The notes under the pieces are model-generated. The model was not told where the DNA came from. It did no database searches and was given only the letters and a program-made list of their open reading frames with translations. 64,000 nt of DNA, from positions 1 through 64,000 of the forward strand of contig JBFIHG010000004.1 in assembly GCA_041601945.1 (NCBI GenBank), given 5' to 3'. Origin of the DNA: JBFJKD01 sp041601945 (GTDB taxonomy: Bacteria > Pseudomonadota > Gammaproteobacteria > Pseudomonadales > Porticoccaceae). The translations under genes and the position numbers were made by a program. Positions 26,527 through 35,297 of the stretch are shown piece after piece. Numbering within the stretch: the stretch's first letter is position 1; every line of letters starts with the position of its first letter.

Positions 26527-29217
26527 TTATGCATTTGGAGAGAAGCTTTCTAACATCAGACTAATTGACAGGGAATTACCAAAACTGGAGCGTAAAGTGA
26601 TCGCGCCAGGCCATAGCGCGACCTCGTTGGCGGCTAATCGCAAAGAAGATAATTGCGGCGTTAATTGCGCTAGTTCACCCTTGCCGTAGGAGCCAATAAT
26701 TTCCTCGGTCAAGCCGTAGCCGACATTATTGAAAACGCAATAAATATGGGTTTTACCGCCTTCGTCAAACTCTTCCAGATTGATTTGCACGGACGAGCCT
26801 TCCTCGCAGGTTTCCAGTAATAGTTCCCAGATGCGATCCAGGACGCGATCCAGTTCGCGTACATTGGCTTTCGCAAGCTGGCTGTAGGTGGGAATATTGG
26901 TTTCCAGTTCAAGGAGGCGTCCCAGAATTGCCGGTTGGTGGCGTTCGATGCTGTCATCCAGCGCCTGTTTTAGATCGGCGTAAAAATACCCCGAGCGTAC
27001 AATGTCTTCAGAGGCATTCACCTGGGCATTGATTGTGGTTATGGTGCGCGCCATGTCTCTGAGTATTTCTTCCATGTCCTCGACGTCCAGGGCGGATAGT
27101 TTGTTGGTCTGCAACGTGCGTTTTAGCATTCCAGCGGTAAGGTATGCGCTTTGAATCAGGTCGATGACCTTCGATCCGAGGTTGATCAGCAGATTATCCT
27201 GTTCGCGATTGATACGGGCAATACGGCTGTTGTCTATCAACTCAAATAAAATCCCCTGGGCATCGAAGGGCAATGGCGCGGAGTTCATTTCTGGTTCGTG
27301 TACAGAGGGTACGGCGCGAACATGCACGATGTGGGTGGAGACGCCGTCGCCCGAAGTAACTGGGAGCGCCATAGTCGCTGCGTTAACTATCGTGTCTAGT
27401 AGAATGTCCTGCGCCTTGCGCTGGGTGCAGCCTGCCAGGGCGACCAGTAAATCCAGCGCGGTGCCCTCGAAAATAGGGATATTATGTTCGCGAGCGTATG
27501 CCTGCGCAGCCGCATTGCCAAGTACCAGGTTGCCAAATAAGTCGTAGAGAAATAACCCCGAATTTGTGCAGTTTATCAGCGCGTTGTAGTTTCGTAGTTG
27601 ACCTTCGAGTGCCACCACCCGCTGTAAAATTGTTTCCCGATTAAGATTCTGTATCTGCTGTCCGTGTCCAGTTTCCATCAGATCGCCAGGCTGTTTGCCA
27701 ATCTGGTTGCGGTTGTACAGAAGTTCGCTAATTTGCGCGGTGTACTGACGCAAAATATCTTCGAAGCGGGGCGTGCCCAGCATACTTTCTCGGGTTAGTG
27801 TGAGTGCCCAAAAACCAAGCACGTCGCCGCTATGAGTCAGCGGGCACAGATACTGAACTTCGCGCTGTTCATCAATCTGAAAAAATGGTCGTTGCGGTTG
27901 TATAGGTCGACCGTGTTGCAGCGCGATATCAAATGGGGGTCGATTAAAATCGCGGCGCTGCTCGAATAACTGGTTGATATCGCAGTTGTGGCTCGCCACC
28001 ACTTGTAAATGATCTTTGCCCGGCGCTCGCTCAAGAATAATAGTGCGATCAAGTTGTAGAGTTTGCTTGATCAGCAGCAGGATTTTTTCCCAATGGCCCT
28101 CGCCATAAAAAAATTGCGATAAATCCCGGTGGCGATCCATGCTGCCCTCGGTTAGCTGGGCAACCTTAAGAAAGATGGCTTTTTCCCTGCGATGTTTACG
28201 CAAGGTGCTGAATAGCACAATGCTGGCGGGAAGCAACAGTATTTCGCTCACTGGAAGTTGCACGTATAACCATCGATAGAGCGCTAAGGCCAGCGCGGGA
28301 ACGATTAGCGTCCACGCACCAAGCAGCCATCGTCGTCGCGCGGAGTGTAAGGTGCCGAACAGCGCAGTCGCCAGTAGGAAAGCGCAAAAGAGCACTGCGG
28401 CCGCCCCTAATCCGTCGATGCGGGTAATAAAGCGTCGTTTTAATACTGCATTGAGAATTTCCCCGTGCAGATTGAGACTGCCGCGTAGAGAATGCGCCTC
28501 GGTGGGTGTGCTAAAGGGTTTGGGGGCCAGGCTGGCGTGTCCAATCACCACCCATTTGTCCTTAACCAGATCTCGCACTACCCCAAAGTTGGCGACGTAG
28601 GCTGCGTCGATTTGTGGCAGGGCGTCGCCGTCTGGAGATGGCAGCGTTCTAAAGTTATCCGGAATAACGGTAATATCCCTGCCAGTGGCGCGAGCCGCCA
28701 CCAACTCGATGGCAAGGGTCGGCCGTTCTTCACCAGCTATAGCACGTTGGTAGCCGAGTGTGCCGTCGCCGAGCCAGAGCACGGGCAACAACCATCCACG
28801 TGGGAAAAGCAACTTTGGCGTCGGGCTATCCGCGGGCGCAACGCTGCCATCGGGTAGCAGTACGGGAGACAGTGCCAGACTAACCGACGGCAGGCGCGCC
28901 AAATCTTCATAAAATAACTGTCCAGCATTGGGCGGGAATACTGCCAGGACCACGTGACGTGGTTTGTGGCGTGCCAGTTCTGCGACGAGTTGTCGCCAAA
29001 ATATTTCTTCCTGTTTTAAATCGCTCTGGTTTACTGGCACCAGAAAAATTTCCTGCGTGGCATCGTTGTGATAGGCCATCGGTCCCAGCCAGCGGTAAAT
29101 CATATCCGTCAGGGTGGTGCCTATACCGGAGATGTATAGGGTCAACAGGAACGCAAAGGTCAGACTAACCAGATAGCTGGATTCAAGTGCTTTTTTTTTG
29201 TTTGGCCACTTCAGCAT
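26527..29217 (-). CDS. CHASE2-GAF-PAS sensor with degenerate histidine-kinase-like end (copy 2)
   Basis: An 896-residue inner-membrane protein. Layout: one span (about 15-35); a CHASE2-like extracytoplasmic domain (about 36-270, with GTLGYQRA and DKWVVIGHA); three spans (about 272-345); a GAF-like domain (about 380-505, with LCPLTHSGDVLGFWALTL); a PAS-like domain (about 560-690, with NSGLFLYDLFGNLVLGN); and a C-terminal 190 residues with the shape of a kinase dimerisation plus ATPase region. The phospho-acceptor H-box is not visible, and where kinases have DNGxG this protein has NNVGYG, so I expect no ordinary kinase activity. It is a paralogue of the gene upstream, sharing for example FEDILRQY and RIWELLLET. 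It is first in line to regulate the CapC/CapB synthase encoded just downstream. Confidence 0.78.
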   Translation of the reverse strand: MLKWPNKKKALESSYLVSLTFAFLLTLYISGIGTTLTDMIYRWLGPMAYHNDATQEIFLVPVNQSDLKQEEIFWRQLVAELARHKPRHVVLAVFPPNAGQLFYEDLARLPSVSLALSPVLLPDGSVAPADSPTPKLLFPRGWLLPVLWLGDGTLGYQRAIAGEERPTLAIELVAARATGRDITVIPDNFRTLPSPDGDALPQIDAAYVANFGVVRDLVKDKWVVIGHASLAPKPFSTPTEAHSLRGSLNLHGEILNAVLKRRFITRIDGLGAAAVLFCAFLLATALFGTLHSARRRWLLGAWTLIVPALALALYRWLYVQLPVSEILLLPASIVLFSTLRKHRREKAIFLKVAQLTEGSMDRHRDLSQFFYGEGHWEKILLLIKQTLQLDRTIILERAPGKDHLQVVASHNCDINQLFEQRRDFNRPPFDIALQHGRPIQPQRPFFQIDEQREVQYLCPLTHSGDVLGFWALTLTRESMLGTPRFEDILRQYTAQISELLYNRNQIGKQPGDLMETGHGQQIQNLNRETILQRVVALEGQLRNYNALINCTNSGLFLYDLFGNLVLGNAAAQAYAREHNIPIFEGTALDLLVALAGCTQRKAQDILLDTIVNAATMALPVTSGDGVSTHIVHVRAVPSVHEPEMNSAPLPFDAQGILFELIDNSRIARINREQDNLLINLGSKVIDLIQSAYLTAGMLKRTLQTNKLSALDVEDMEEILRDMARTITTINAQVNASEDIVRSGYFYADLKQALDDSIERHQPAILGRLLELETNIPTYSQLAKANVRELDRVLDRIWELLLETCEEGSSVQINLEEFDEGGKTHIYCVFNNVGYGLTEEIIGSYGKGELAQLTPQLSSLRLAANEVALWPGAITLRSSFGNSLSISLMLESFSPNA

Positions 29218-29347
29218 TGGCGCCGATACTCAGTATTTTTTTGCGTTGGCGCCCCACACACATGTGCAGGCCTGTCAGTCCGGTTGGACGTGATCGTGGA
29301 CAATGTAGTCGACGACCTGGGGTCAGTATGACGAAGCATAGGGCAGA

Positions 29348-32023
29348 TTATACATGGACGGTAAAGCCTTCCAGTGTCAACGTCACGGTCAGCAAGCCCA
29401 CAATTGGGCTTTCAAGTATTAGCGAACCAGGCCATTGCTTGACGTTGTGTGCTGAAAAATACAGCGCCGCCAGTGTAGACGTGAGTTCTGCCACTTCCCC
29501 GCGCCCGAAGGCGTCGATGATACCCGGCGTCAGACCGTAGCCTTCATTATCAAACGTACACATGATCCCCAAATCGTCGACGCTTTGCACGTCGATGCTC
29601 AGGGTAGATCCATCTGATGCAGTCTCCAGTAGCAATTCCCATATCTGATTCAAAACCTTTGCCAGCTCGTGGTTGTCGGCCCTGGATATATGATGCTGGT
29701 CCGGCAGGTTTAAGCGCAAGGTCAAGTTGCGCAGTTCGAGTTGGCGCCGGTGCTTTTGTATGCTGTCCTGTACGGCGCTTTTGACCTCCACAAAATGATA
29801 ACTATTGGCAACGATATCCTCGAAGGTGATTAGCTGACGTTCAATCTTGCCGCTATTATTTTCGATTTCTTTCAGTATGTGGTTGAGCTCAATGACGTCC
29901 TGTAAGGATTTTTCGTTTTCCAGAAGGAAGTCTTTGATCGCCAGGCCTTTAGTTCGGGCCGCAGCGGCCAGCTCACCAATTTTTGCATTGATATTCAGTA
30001 CTAACTTGTCTTGTTCCAGATTAATTTGCGCAAATCGACTTTGATCATATATTTCGAATAGAACCCATTGGGTTGCAAACGGGTTGGTCGACGTATTAGT
30101 AGTGACCGTTCCAGAGGTGGCAACCCCGCGCACATGCACCACATGAGTAGTTATTTCGCCAGTGATGATAACCGGCAACGACACCGACGAATTGTGGGTA
30201 ACGATTTCCAGCAGGATATCCTGACCTCTTGCGGCACTACACCCGGTCAGGACGCTCAGCAAATCCAGTGAATTGAGTACGTCGATCGGTATGGAGAATT
30301 TGTTTGCGAATAGTTCCGCTGCTGTATTGGTGAACTGCAAGTTACCAAACAAGTTGAACAGTAACAGGCCGTTATCCGTAGTGTTAAGGATGGACTGCGC
30401 GTAGCGCAGTAGTGACTCTCCGGCGATCGCGCGCCGACGTAGCATTTCCAGCTTGATATGTGTGGGCGTTTGATCAGTCAGCTTGGGCAATGGAGGTGAG
30501 CGGCGCGCGCGATTACGCGCATAGAGCAAAGAGCTTATTTCGGCACTGTATTGCCGTAAAATATCTTCAAAGTGCGGGATTTTTTGCATGTTCTCGTGGC
30601 TAATCGACAACGCCCAAAAGCCCAACTTTTCTCCATCGTAGATCAACGGACACAGGTACTCGACGTCGGCATCCCCGTCCCGTTCAAAAAAAGGCTGGGT
30701 AGATATCACCGGGTGATTGAGCGCGAAGGCAGTGGCGTATGGTGGGTTTGAGATGTCTCGTTCCGCCGGCAACACGTCCTCCGGGTGGCCCCGATGGCTA
30801 ATTGCGTGCAATTGATCATCGTCGTCTGATAGCTGCAGGATAATTGCGTGTTTGACTTGCAACGTCTGCCAAACGAGTTCGAGAATATCCTCCAGGGATA
30901 CTGAGCCTGTAAGTCTGGCGAGTCTTTCCTGGTAAAAACTGGCAGTCGTATCCGTCAGCGGAAAGAGACGATCAAGAGCACGCCGCAGCGCCGTTGCGCG
31001 CAGCGCCGCCATTGCGGCCGACGTGCACAATGGTGTCGCGATGGCCAAACCGACTGGAATTTCCAGGCCAGCAACAAACAATAAACCAAGTGCCAGGCAC
31101 AGCAACAGCAACGACGAGGTGACTAACAAAGGCAGTACGGGTTTGTGCGCAAAAATAGTCAATACATAGATGGAAAGCAGCAGTATGAATGCGAGGCCGA
31201 GGAGTGCCTGCCATAAAGGCAGATGGTTGATAACTCGATTGTCTATCACAGACTGTAAAATTTGCCCGCGCAATTCCAGTTCATCGCGCAGGCCTGGTCG
31301 GTCTCCCATTAGTGTCGCGGGTGCAGGGTATAGTCGCGATTGACCAATCATCACCCATTTATCTGTGACCAGATCAGCAACCACCCCGTGGTCGACGATA
31401 TACTGGGCTTCCATATTGGGCAAGGGGTGCGTGCCGTTTGAGACCCGCAGATCGAATTCTTCGGCCAGGTCATCATCTAAAAGGGCTCCGCCGGCCGCCG
31501 CTGCGACCAGTTCGGCGGCAAGGGCGGCGGGATATTCGGCGACAAAGCGTTGGTAGCCAAGAGTGCCATCCCGATTCCAGAAGATGGGTAATAGCCATCC
31601 GTGAGAATGAGTGCCAAGTCGTTGCTCTGCTGTGTCGAGGTCAAGCAGTGTGCCATCCGGTCGAATTGCCGGGCGCAGCGCGGTGGTAAATGGCACGGAT
31701 CCGGCCAGCTCCTCGAGATAATCCAGCGACACTTCCTGGGGTAGCGTCGCGAAGGTAATATGGCGCGGATTATGTTCTGAAATTTTGCTCAGTAATTGTC
31801 GCCAAAACTCCGCATCTCCTTGCAGATGTGCGGGTTCGATGGTGACCAGCAGAATGTTCTGATTTGCCTGGGAGAATACCGGGAGGGCGCTCGCTAATCG
31901 ATAAAAGTTGTCGTGTAATGGCCGTGCTGCGCCAGATAAAAGTATCAACAGTAAAAAAAAAGCGGCCAAAAACGCAATACGAATATAAGCGTAGAAACTG
32001 GCGAGCAAGGTCGGTTGAAACAT
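29348..32023 (-). CDS. CHASE2-GAF-PAS sensor with degenerate histidine-kinase-like end (copy 1)
   Basis: An 891-residue paralogue of the next gene, with the same order: span, CHASE2-like domain (GTLGYQRF, DKWVMIGQS), three spans around 265-345, GAF-like domain (LCPLIYDGEKLGFWALSI), PAS-like domain (DNGLLLFNLFGNLQFTN) and a kinase-like tail. As in its partner, no H-box histidine is seen and the ATP-lid position reads DNEGYGL, which differs from the DNGxG of active kinases. It is the first gene of the cluster; about 137 bases separate it from the LysR gene upstream, which is transcribed in the same direction. The ATG at 32023 lacks a good ribosome site. The pair probably arose by tandem duplication and could form a heterodimer; this is inference. 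Confidence 0.78.
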   Translation of the reverse strand: MFQPTLLASFYAYIRIAFLAAFFLLLILLSGAARPLHDNFYRLASALPVFSQANQNILLVTIEPAHLQGDAEFWRQLLSKISEHNPRHITFATLPQEVSLDYLEELAGSVPFTTALRPAIRPDGTLLDLDTAEQRLGTHSHGWLLPIFWNRDGTLGYQRFVAEYPAALAAELVAAAAGGALLDDDLAEEFDLRVSNGTHPLPNMEAQYIVDHGVVADLVTDKWVMIGQSRLYPAPATLMGDRPGLRDELELRGQILQSVIDNRVINHLPLWQALLGLAFILLLSIYVLTIFAHKPVLPLLVTSSLLLLCLALGLLFVAGLEIPVGLAIATPLCTSAAMAALRATALRRALDRLFPLTDTTASFYQERLARLTGSVSLEDILELVWQTLQVKHAIILQLSDDDDQLHAISHRGHPEDVLPAERDISNPPYATAFALNHPVISTQPFFERDGDADVEYLCPLIYDGEKLGFWALSISHENMQKIPHFEDILRQYSAEISSLLYARNRARRSPPLPKLTDQTPTHIKLEMLRRRAIAGESLLRYAQSILNTTDNGLLLFNLFGNLQFTNTAAELFANKFSIPIDVLNSLDLLSVLTGCSAARGQDILLEIVTHNSSVSLPVIITGEITTHVVHVRGVATSGTVTTNTSTNPFATQWVLFEIYDQSRFAQINLEQDKLVLNINAKIGELAAAARTKGLAIKDFLLENEKSLQDVIELNHILKEIENNSGKIERQLITFEDIVANSYHFVEVKSAVQDSIQKHRRQLELRNLTLRLNLPDQHHISRADNHELAKVLNQIWELLLETASDGSTLSIDVQSVDDLGIMCTFDNEGYGLTPGIIDAFGRGEVAELTSTLAALYFSAHNVKQWPGSLILESPIVGLLTVTLTLEGFTVHV

Positions 32024-32159
32024 CTACACAGCGCTGTAGTGAACTGGTGGCGGGATACATGGCTGGGCAGGTATAAAATTGTTATGCTCGACCGAGCCTG
32101 GCCAGCAGGCAAATGGGCGGCGACATGTCTTTCTTTTTCTGGCGCCAGCGTAATCCTGG

Positions 32160-33050
32160 TTAAACATTCGCATAACCTTCGAGCAGGTGTAAAAAAGCCG
32201 TCGCAGCATTAGATAGCGATTTGTCCCGATGGTGGATGTAACCCAAGCGTCTACTTAACGCTAATTCTTTACATTTTATAGTGACCAGGTTGTCCCGTTC
32301 ATCCCCGGCATGCACCATGGCAGAGGGAAGGATACTCCACCCGAGGCCTACTGAGACCATCATTTTGATGGTCTCGAGATAGTTAGTCACCATATGTGCA
32401 TTGAGTACACAGCCGTGGTCTGTAAAACATTTGGCAATCATACGCCCTGTATAGGTTTTCATATCGGGCAAAATAGCCTGGAAATCGCTTAGCGTGGTGA
32501 GATCAACGGCGCGCCTTCGCGCCAGCACATGGTCATCGGCTACGACTAACTGTAGAGGGTCTGGCCAAATTTCCCGTGCCAAAATTTTAGAGTGAGTGGC
32601 CGGTGCGAGGGTGATTACCGCAATTTCAAACTGGCCCTGTAGGACGGCATCGTATGCCACCTCGGAATCCATAAAGTCAACGTTTAACGTCACTGCGGGG
32701 TGCCGACTGGAAAATTCTTTCAGTACCGGCGGCAGGCGATGCAGACCTATGTGGTGGCTGATGGCGATGCTCAGACTGCCTGCTACCTGTCCGGAGATGT
32801 CGCGAATGGCCCGCCGCGTCTCATTCAGCGCCTGTACGATGGCCTGAGCCCTAGGTAACAGCGCCAGGCCCGACTCGGTCAACCGTACCGTGCGCGCAAT
32901 ACGATCAAACAGGCGACAATTCAGTTGGTTTTCCAGTACGGCAATGCGTTTGCTAACTGCCGGCTGGGTGAGGTGAATGCGCGTGCCCGCTTCGGAAAAC
33001 GATCCCGTTTCAGCAACGGCGATAAAGGCTTCCAGTGATTGCGTATCCAT
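32160..33050 (-). CDS. LysR-family transcriptional regulator divergent from leuCDB
   Basis: A 296-residue one-component regulator. Residues 1-60 form the winged helix-turn-helix (LEAFIAVAETGSFSEAGTR, then HLTQPAVSKRIAVLE). The substrate-binding domain follows, starting at SGQVAGSLSIAISHHIGLHRLP. A LysR gene occupies the same divergent position beside leuC in Pseudomonas, so regulation of leucine biosynthesis is the likely role, with a leucine-pathway metabolite as possible effector. The 119 bases between it and leuC contain a palindrome suited to such a regulator. Whether it also affects the sensor gene 137 bases downstream through read-through is unknown. Confidence 0.9.
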   Translation of the reverse strand: MDTQSLEAFIAVAETGSFSEAGTRIHLTQPAVSKRIAVLENQLNCRLFDRIARTVRLTESGLALLPRAQAIVQALNETRRAIRDISGQVAGSLSIAISHHIGLHRLPPVLKEFSSRHPAVTLNVDFMDSEVAYDAVLQGQFEIAVITLAPATHSKILAREIWPDPLQLVVADDHVLARRRAVDLTTLSDFQAILPDMKTYTGRMIAKCFTDHGCVLNAHMVTNYLETIKMMVSVGLGWSILPSAMVHAGDERDNLVTIKCKELALSRRLGYIHHRDKSLSNAATAFLHLLEGYANV

Positions 33051-33086
33051 CCGGAAATATTATCAAATTCTAATATGGAATGTAAA

Positions 33087-33101
33087 TCATAAAAATTATG
33101 A
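33087..33101. promoter_or_regulatory. Candidate LysR operator between the regulator and leuC
   Basis: TCATAA-AAA-TTATGA is a perfect 6-bp inverted repeat around a 3-base centre. It extends with one bulge to AAAT and ATTT on the outside, within an AT-rich spacer. Its place in the divergent promoter region fits the T-N11-A class of LysR sites loosely. Binding is inferred from position and symmetry only. Confidence 0.45.
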
Positions 33102-33169
33102 ATTTGTTTTATTTATAGATTGTCTCTAAAATTCCTGGTAATAAGCTGCTACAGCAATTGGAGGCCGAC

Positions 33170-34609
33170 ATGGCTGGAAAAACATTATATGACAAGCTTT
33201 GGGATGCGCATCTGGTTGAACAACGCGTCGACGGTTCGGCGCTGATCTATATTGACCGCCATCTGTTGCACGAGGTGACATCTCCTCAGGCGTTCGAAGG
33301 TCTGCGCATAGCGGGGCGAAAACCCTGGCGGATCGATGCCAATCTGGCAACCCCTGATCACAACGTTTCCACGGATGCGCGAGAGCGAGCCGGGGGCGTT
33401 AACGCCATCGCCGACGAGATATCGCGCCTGCAGGTACAGACACTGGACGACAACTGCGACGAATACGGCATTGTCGAGCACAAAATTAATGACCCGGGGC
33501 AGGGTATCGTGCATGTTATCGGGCCGGAACAGGGCGCGACTTTGCCCGGCATGACTGTGGTGTGCGGAGACTCCCACACAGCCACCCACGGCGCGCTGGG
33601 GGCTCTTGCCCACGGTATAGGGACCTCCGAGGTAGAACATGTGCTTGCTACCCAATGTCTGATCGCACAAAAAATGAAGAATATGCTGGTGCGGGTGGAT
33701 GGTAAATTGGGGGTAGGCGTGACCCCGAAAGATTTGGTGCTGGCAGTGATTGGCAAGATCGGTACAGCGGGTGGCTCCGGCTATGCCATTGAATTTGCTG
33801 GTGAAGTACTGCGCAATATGACCATGGAAGGCCGGATGACGGTGTGTAATATGGCCATCGAGGCCGGCGCCCGGGTGGGTATGGTGGCGGTGGATGAGGT
33901 GACGATTAATTATGTCCAGGGTCGCCGTTATGCACCGCAGGCGGAACATTGGCCGCGGGCGGTCGATTATTGGCGCACGCTGGTTAGCGATGAGGATGCG
34001 GTTTTCGACGCGGTTGTGGAAATGCGTGGAGAACAAATCGAGCCGCAGGTGAGCTGGGGAACCTCTCCAGAAATGGTGGTACCCGTGGGATCTTCGGTGC
34101 CGGATCCGGCAGCAGAAGTGGATAGTGGCAAACGGGAAGGTATGCAACGTGCGCTGCAATACATGGGTTTAAATGCCGGCATGCCGATAACGGGAATTCA
34201 CGTGGATCGTGTGTTTATCGGCTCCTGCACCAATTCCCGGCTGGAGGATCTGCGCGCCGCGGCGGACGTGGTCCGCGGTCGCAAGGTGGCCGCGTCGGTC
34301 AAACAGGCCATGGTGGTCCCGGGCTCCCAGGCAGTGAAAGTGCAGGCGGAAGCCGAAGGACTGCATCGCATTTTTCTGGATGCCGGTCTGGAATGGCGCG
34401 AGCCGGGCTGTTCCATGTGTCTGGCCATGAATGCGGACAAGTTGGGCGAAGGCGAGCATTGCGCTTCGACGTCCAACCGTAACTTTGAAGGGCGTCAGGG
34501 CAAGGGCGGACGAACTCATCTGGTGAGTCCGGCCATGGCCGCGGCAGCCGCGGTGGCAGGTCATTTTGTCGATGTGCGCGAATGGATGAAAAACGGAGAT
34601 CACCTATGA
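33170..34609 (+). CDS. leuC: 3-isopropylmalate dehydratase, large subunit
   Basis: With LeuD it isomerises 2-isopropylmalate to 3-isopropylmalate in leucine synthesis. The 479-residue protein shows the aconitase-family pattern: KLWDAHLV at the start, the DSHTATHGA motif, and the three cysteines of the [4Fe-4S] cluster in IGSCTNSR and CSMC. ATG 33170 is selected because TTGGAGG ends five bases upstream. The stop overlaps the leuD start region, so the two subunits are coupled. Confidence 0.97.
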   Translation: MAGKTLYDKLWDAHLVEQRVDGSALIYIDRHLLHEVTSPQAFEGLRIAGRKPWRIDANLATPDHNVSTDARERAGGVNAIADEISRLQVQTLDDNCDEYGIVEHKINDPGQGIVHVIGPEQGATLPGMTVVCGDSHTATHGALGALAHGIGTSEVEHVLATQCLIAQKMKNMLVRVDGKLGVGVTPKDLVLAVIGKIGTAGGSGYAIEFAGEVLRNMTMEGRMTVCNMAIEAGARVGMVAVDEVTINYVQGRRYAPQAEHWPRAVDYWRTLVSDEDAVFDAVVEMRGEQIEPQVSWGTSPEMVVPVGSSVPDPAAEVDSGKREGMQRALQYMGLNAGMPITGIHVDRVFIGSCTNSRLEDLRAAADVVRGRKVAASVKQAMVVPGSQAVKVQAEAEGLHRIFLDAGLEWREPGCSMCLAMNADKLGEGEHCASTSNRNFEGRQGKGGRTHLVSPAMAAAAAVAGHFVDVREWMKNGDHL

Positions 34610-35262
34610 TGCCCTTAACTGTACACCGGGGGCTGGTGGCTCCCATGGATCGTGCCAACGTCGACACGGACATGATTATTCCCAAGCAGTTTTTGAAATC
34701 GATTAAACGCAGCGGGTTTGGCCCCAATTTATTTGATGAGCTGCGCTACCTGGATCACGGAGTACCTGGGCAGGATGCGAGTAAACGCCCCTTAAATCCC
34801 GATTTTCCCCTCAACTGGCCGCGCTATCAGGGGGCTTCGATTTTGTTAGCCAGGCGTAATTTTGGCTGTGGATCAAGCCGCGAGCACGCGCCCTGGGCTT
34901 TGGAAGATGCGGGCTTTCGGGTGATTATTGCGCCCAGTTTTGCGGATATCTTTTATAACAATTGTTTCAAGAATGGATTGCTCCCCCTGGTGCTGGAGGA
35001 GGCCGATGTGGAGCAGTTGTTTAAGGAGCTCATGGATAACGAAGGGTTCTCTCTGACGGTAGATCTCGAAGCCCAAACCGTGGAACGCCCCGGCGGTGGA
35101 CGATTGCCTTTTGCGGTGGATGAGTTTCGCAAGCATTGCCTGTTAAATGGTCTCGACGATATCGGCTTGACCTTGCAACAAGAAGATGCGATTCGCCGCT
35201 TTGAAAAACAGTGGCAGGCGCAATGTCCCTGGCTATTCGGTGCGATCACCAGCACACAGTAA
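34606..35262 (+). CDS. leuD: 3-isopropylmalate dehydratase, small subunit
   Basis: Swivelling domain partner of LeuC, 218 residues. Diagnostic segments are ANVDTDMIIPKQFLK, LARRNFGCGSSREHAPWAL and FADIFYNNCFKNGLLP. Two tandem ATGs (34606 and 34609) are possible; GGAGAT at 34595-34600 serves either, and the first overlaps the leuC stop in ATGA. The gene is followed by leuB after 35 bases. Confidence 0.97.
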   Translation: MMPLTVHRGLVAPMDRANVDTDMIIPKQFLKSIKRSGFGPNLFDELRYLDHGVPGQDASKRPLNPDFPLNWPRYQGASILLARRNFGCGSSREHAPWALEDAGFRVIIAPSFADIFYNNCFKNGLLPLVLEEADVEQLFKELMDNEGFSLTVDLEAQTVERPGGGRLPFAVDEFRKHCLLNGLDDIGLTLQQEDAIRRFEKQWQAQCPWLFGAITSTQ

Positions 35263-35297
35263 TACATATCAGCAACCTGGTGTAATGGAGAGATAAA

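Noticed and set aside
8529..32023. Reading the cluster as a horizontally acquired island
   Set aside because: No integrase, transposase, direct repeats or tRNA junction is visible at its edges, and codon composition could not be computed here.
33185..34159. 324-codon open frame on the minus strand opposite leuC
   Set aside because: It lies wholly inside a clear leuC gene, has no recognisable domain or ribosome site, and reads as the compositional shadow of GC-rich codons.
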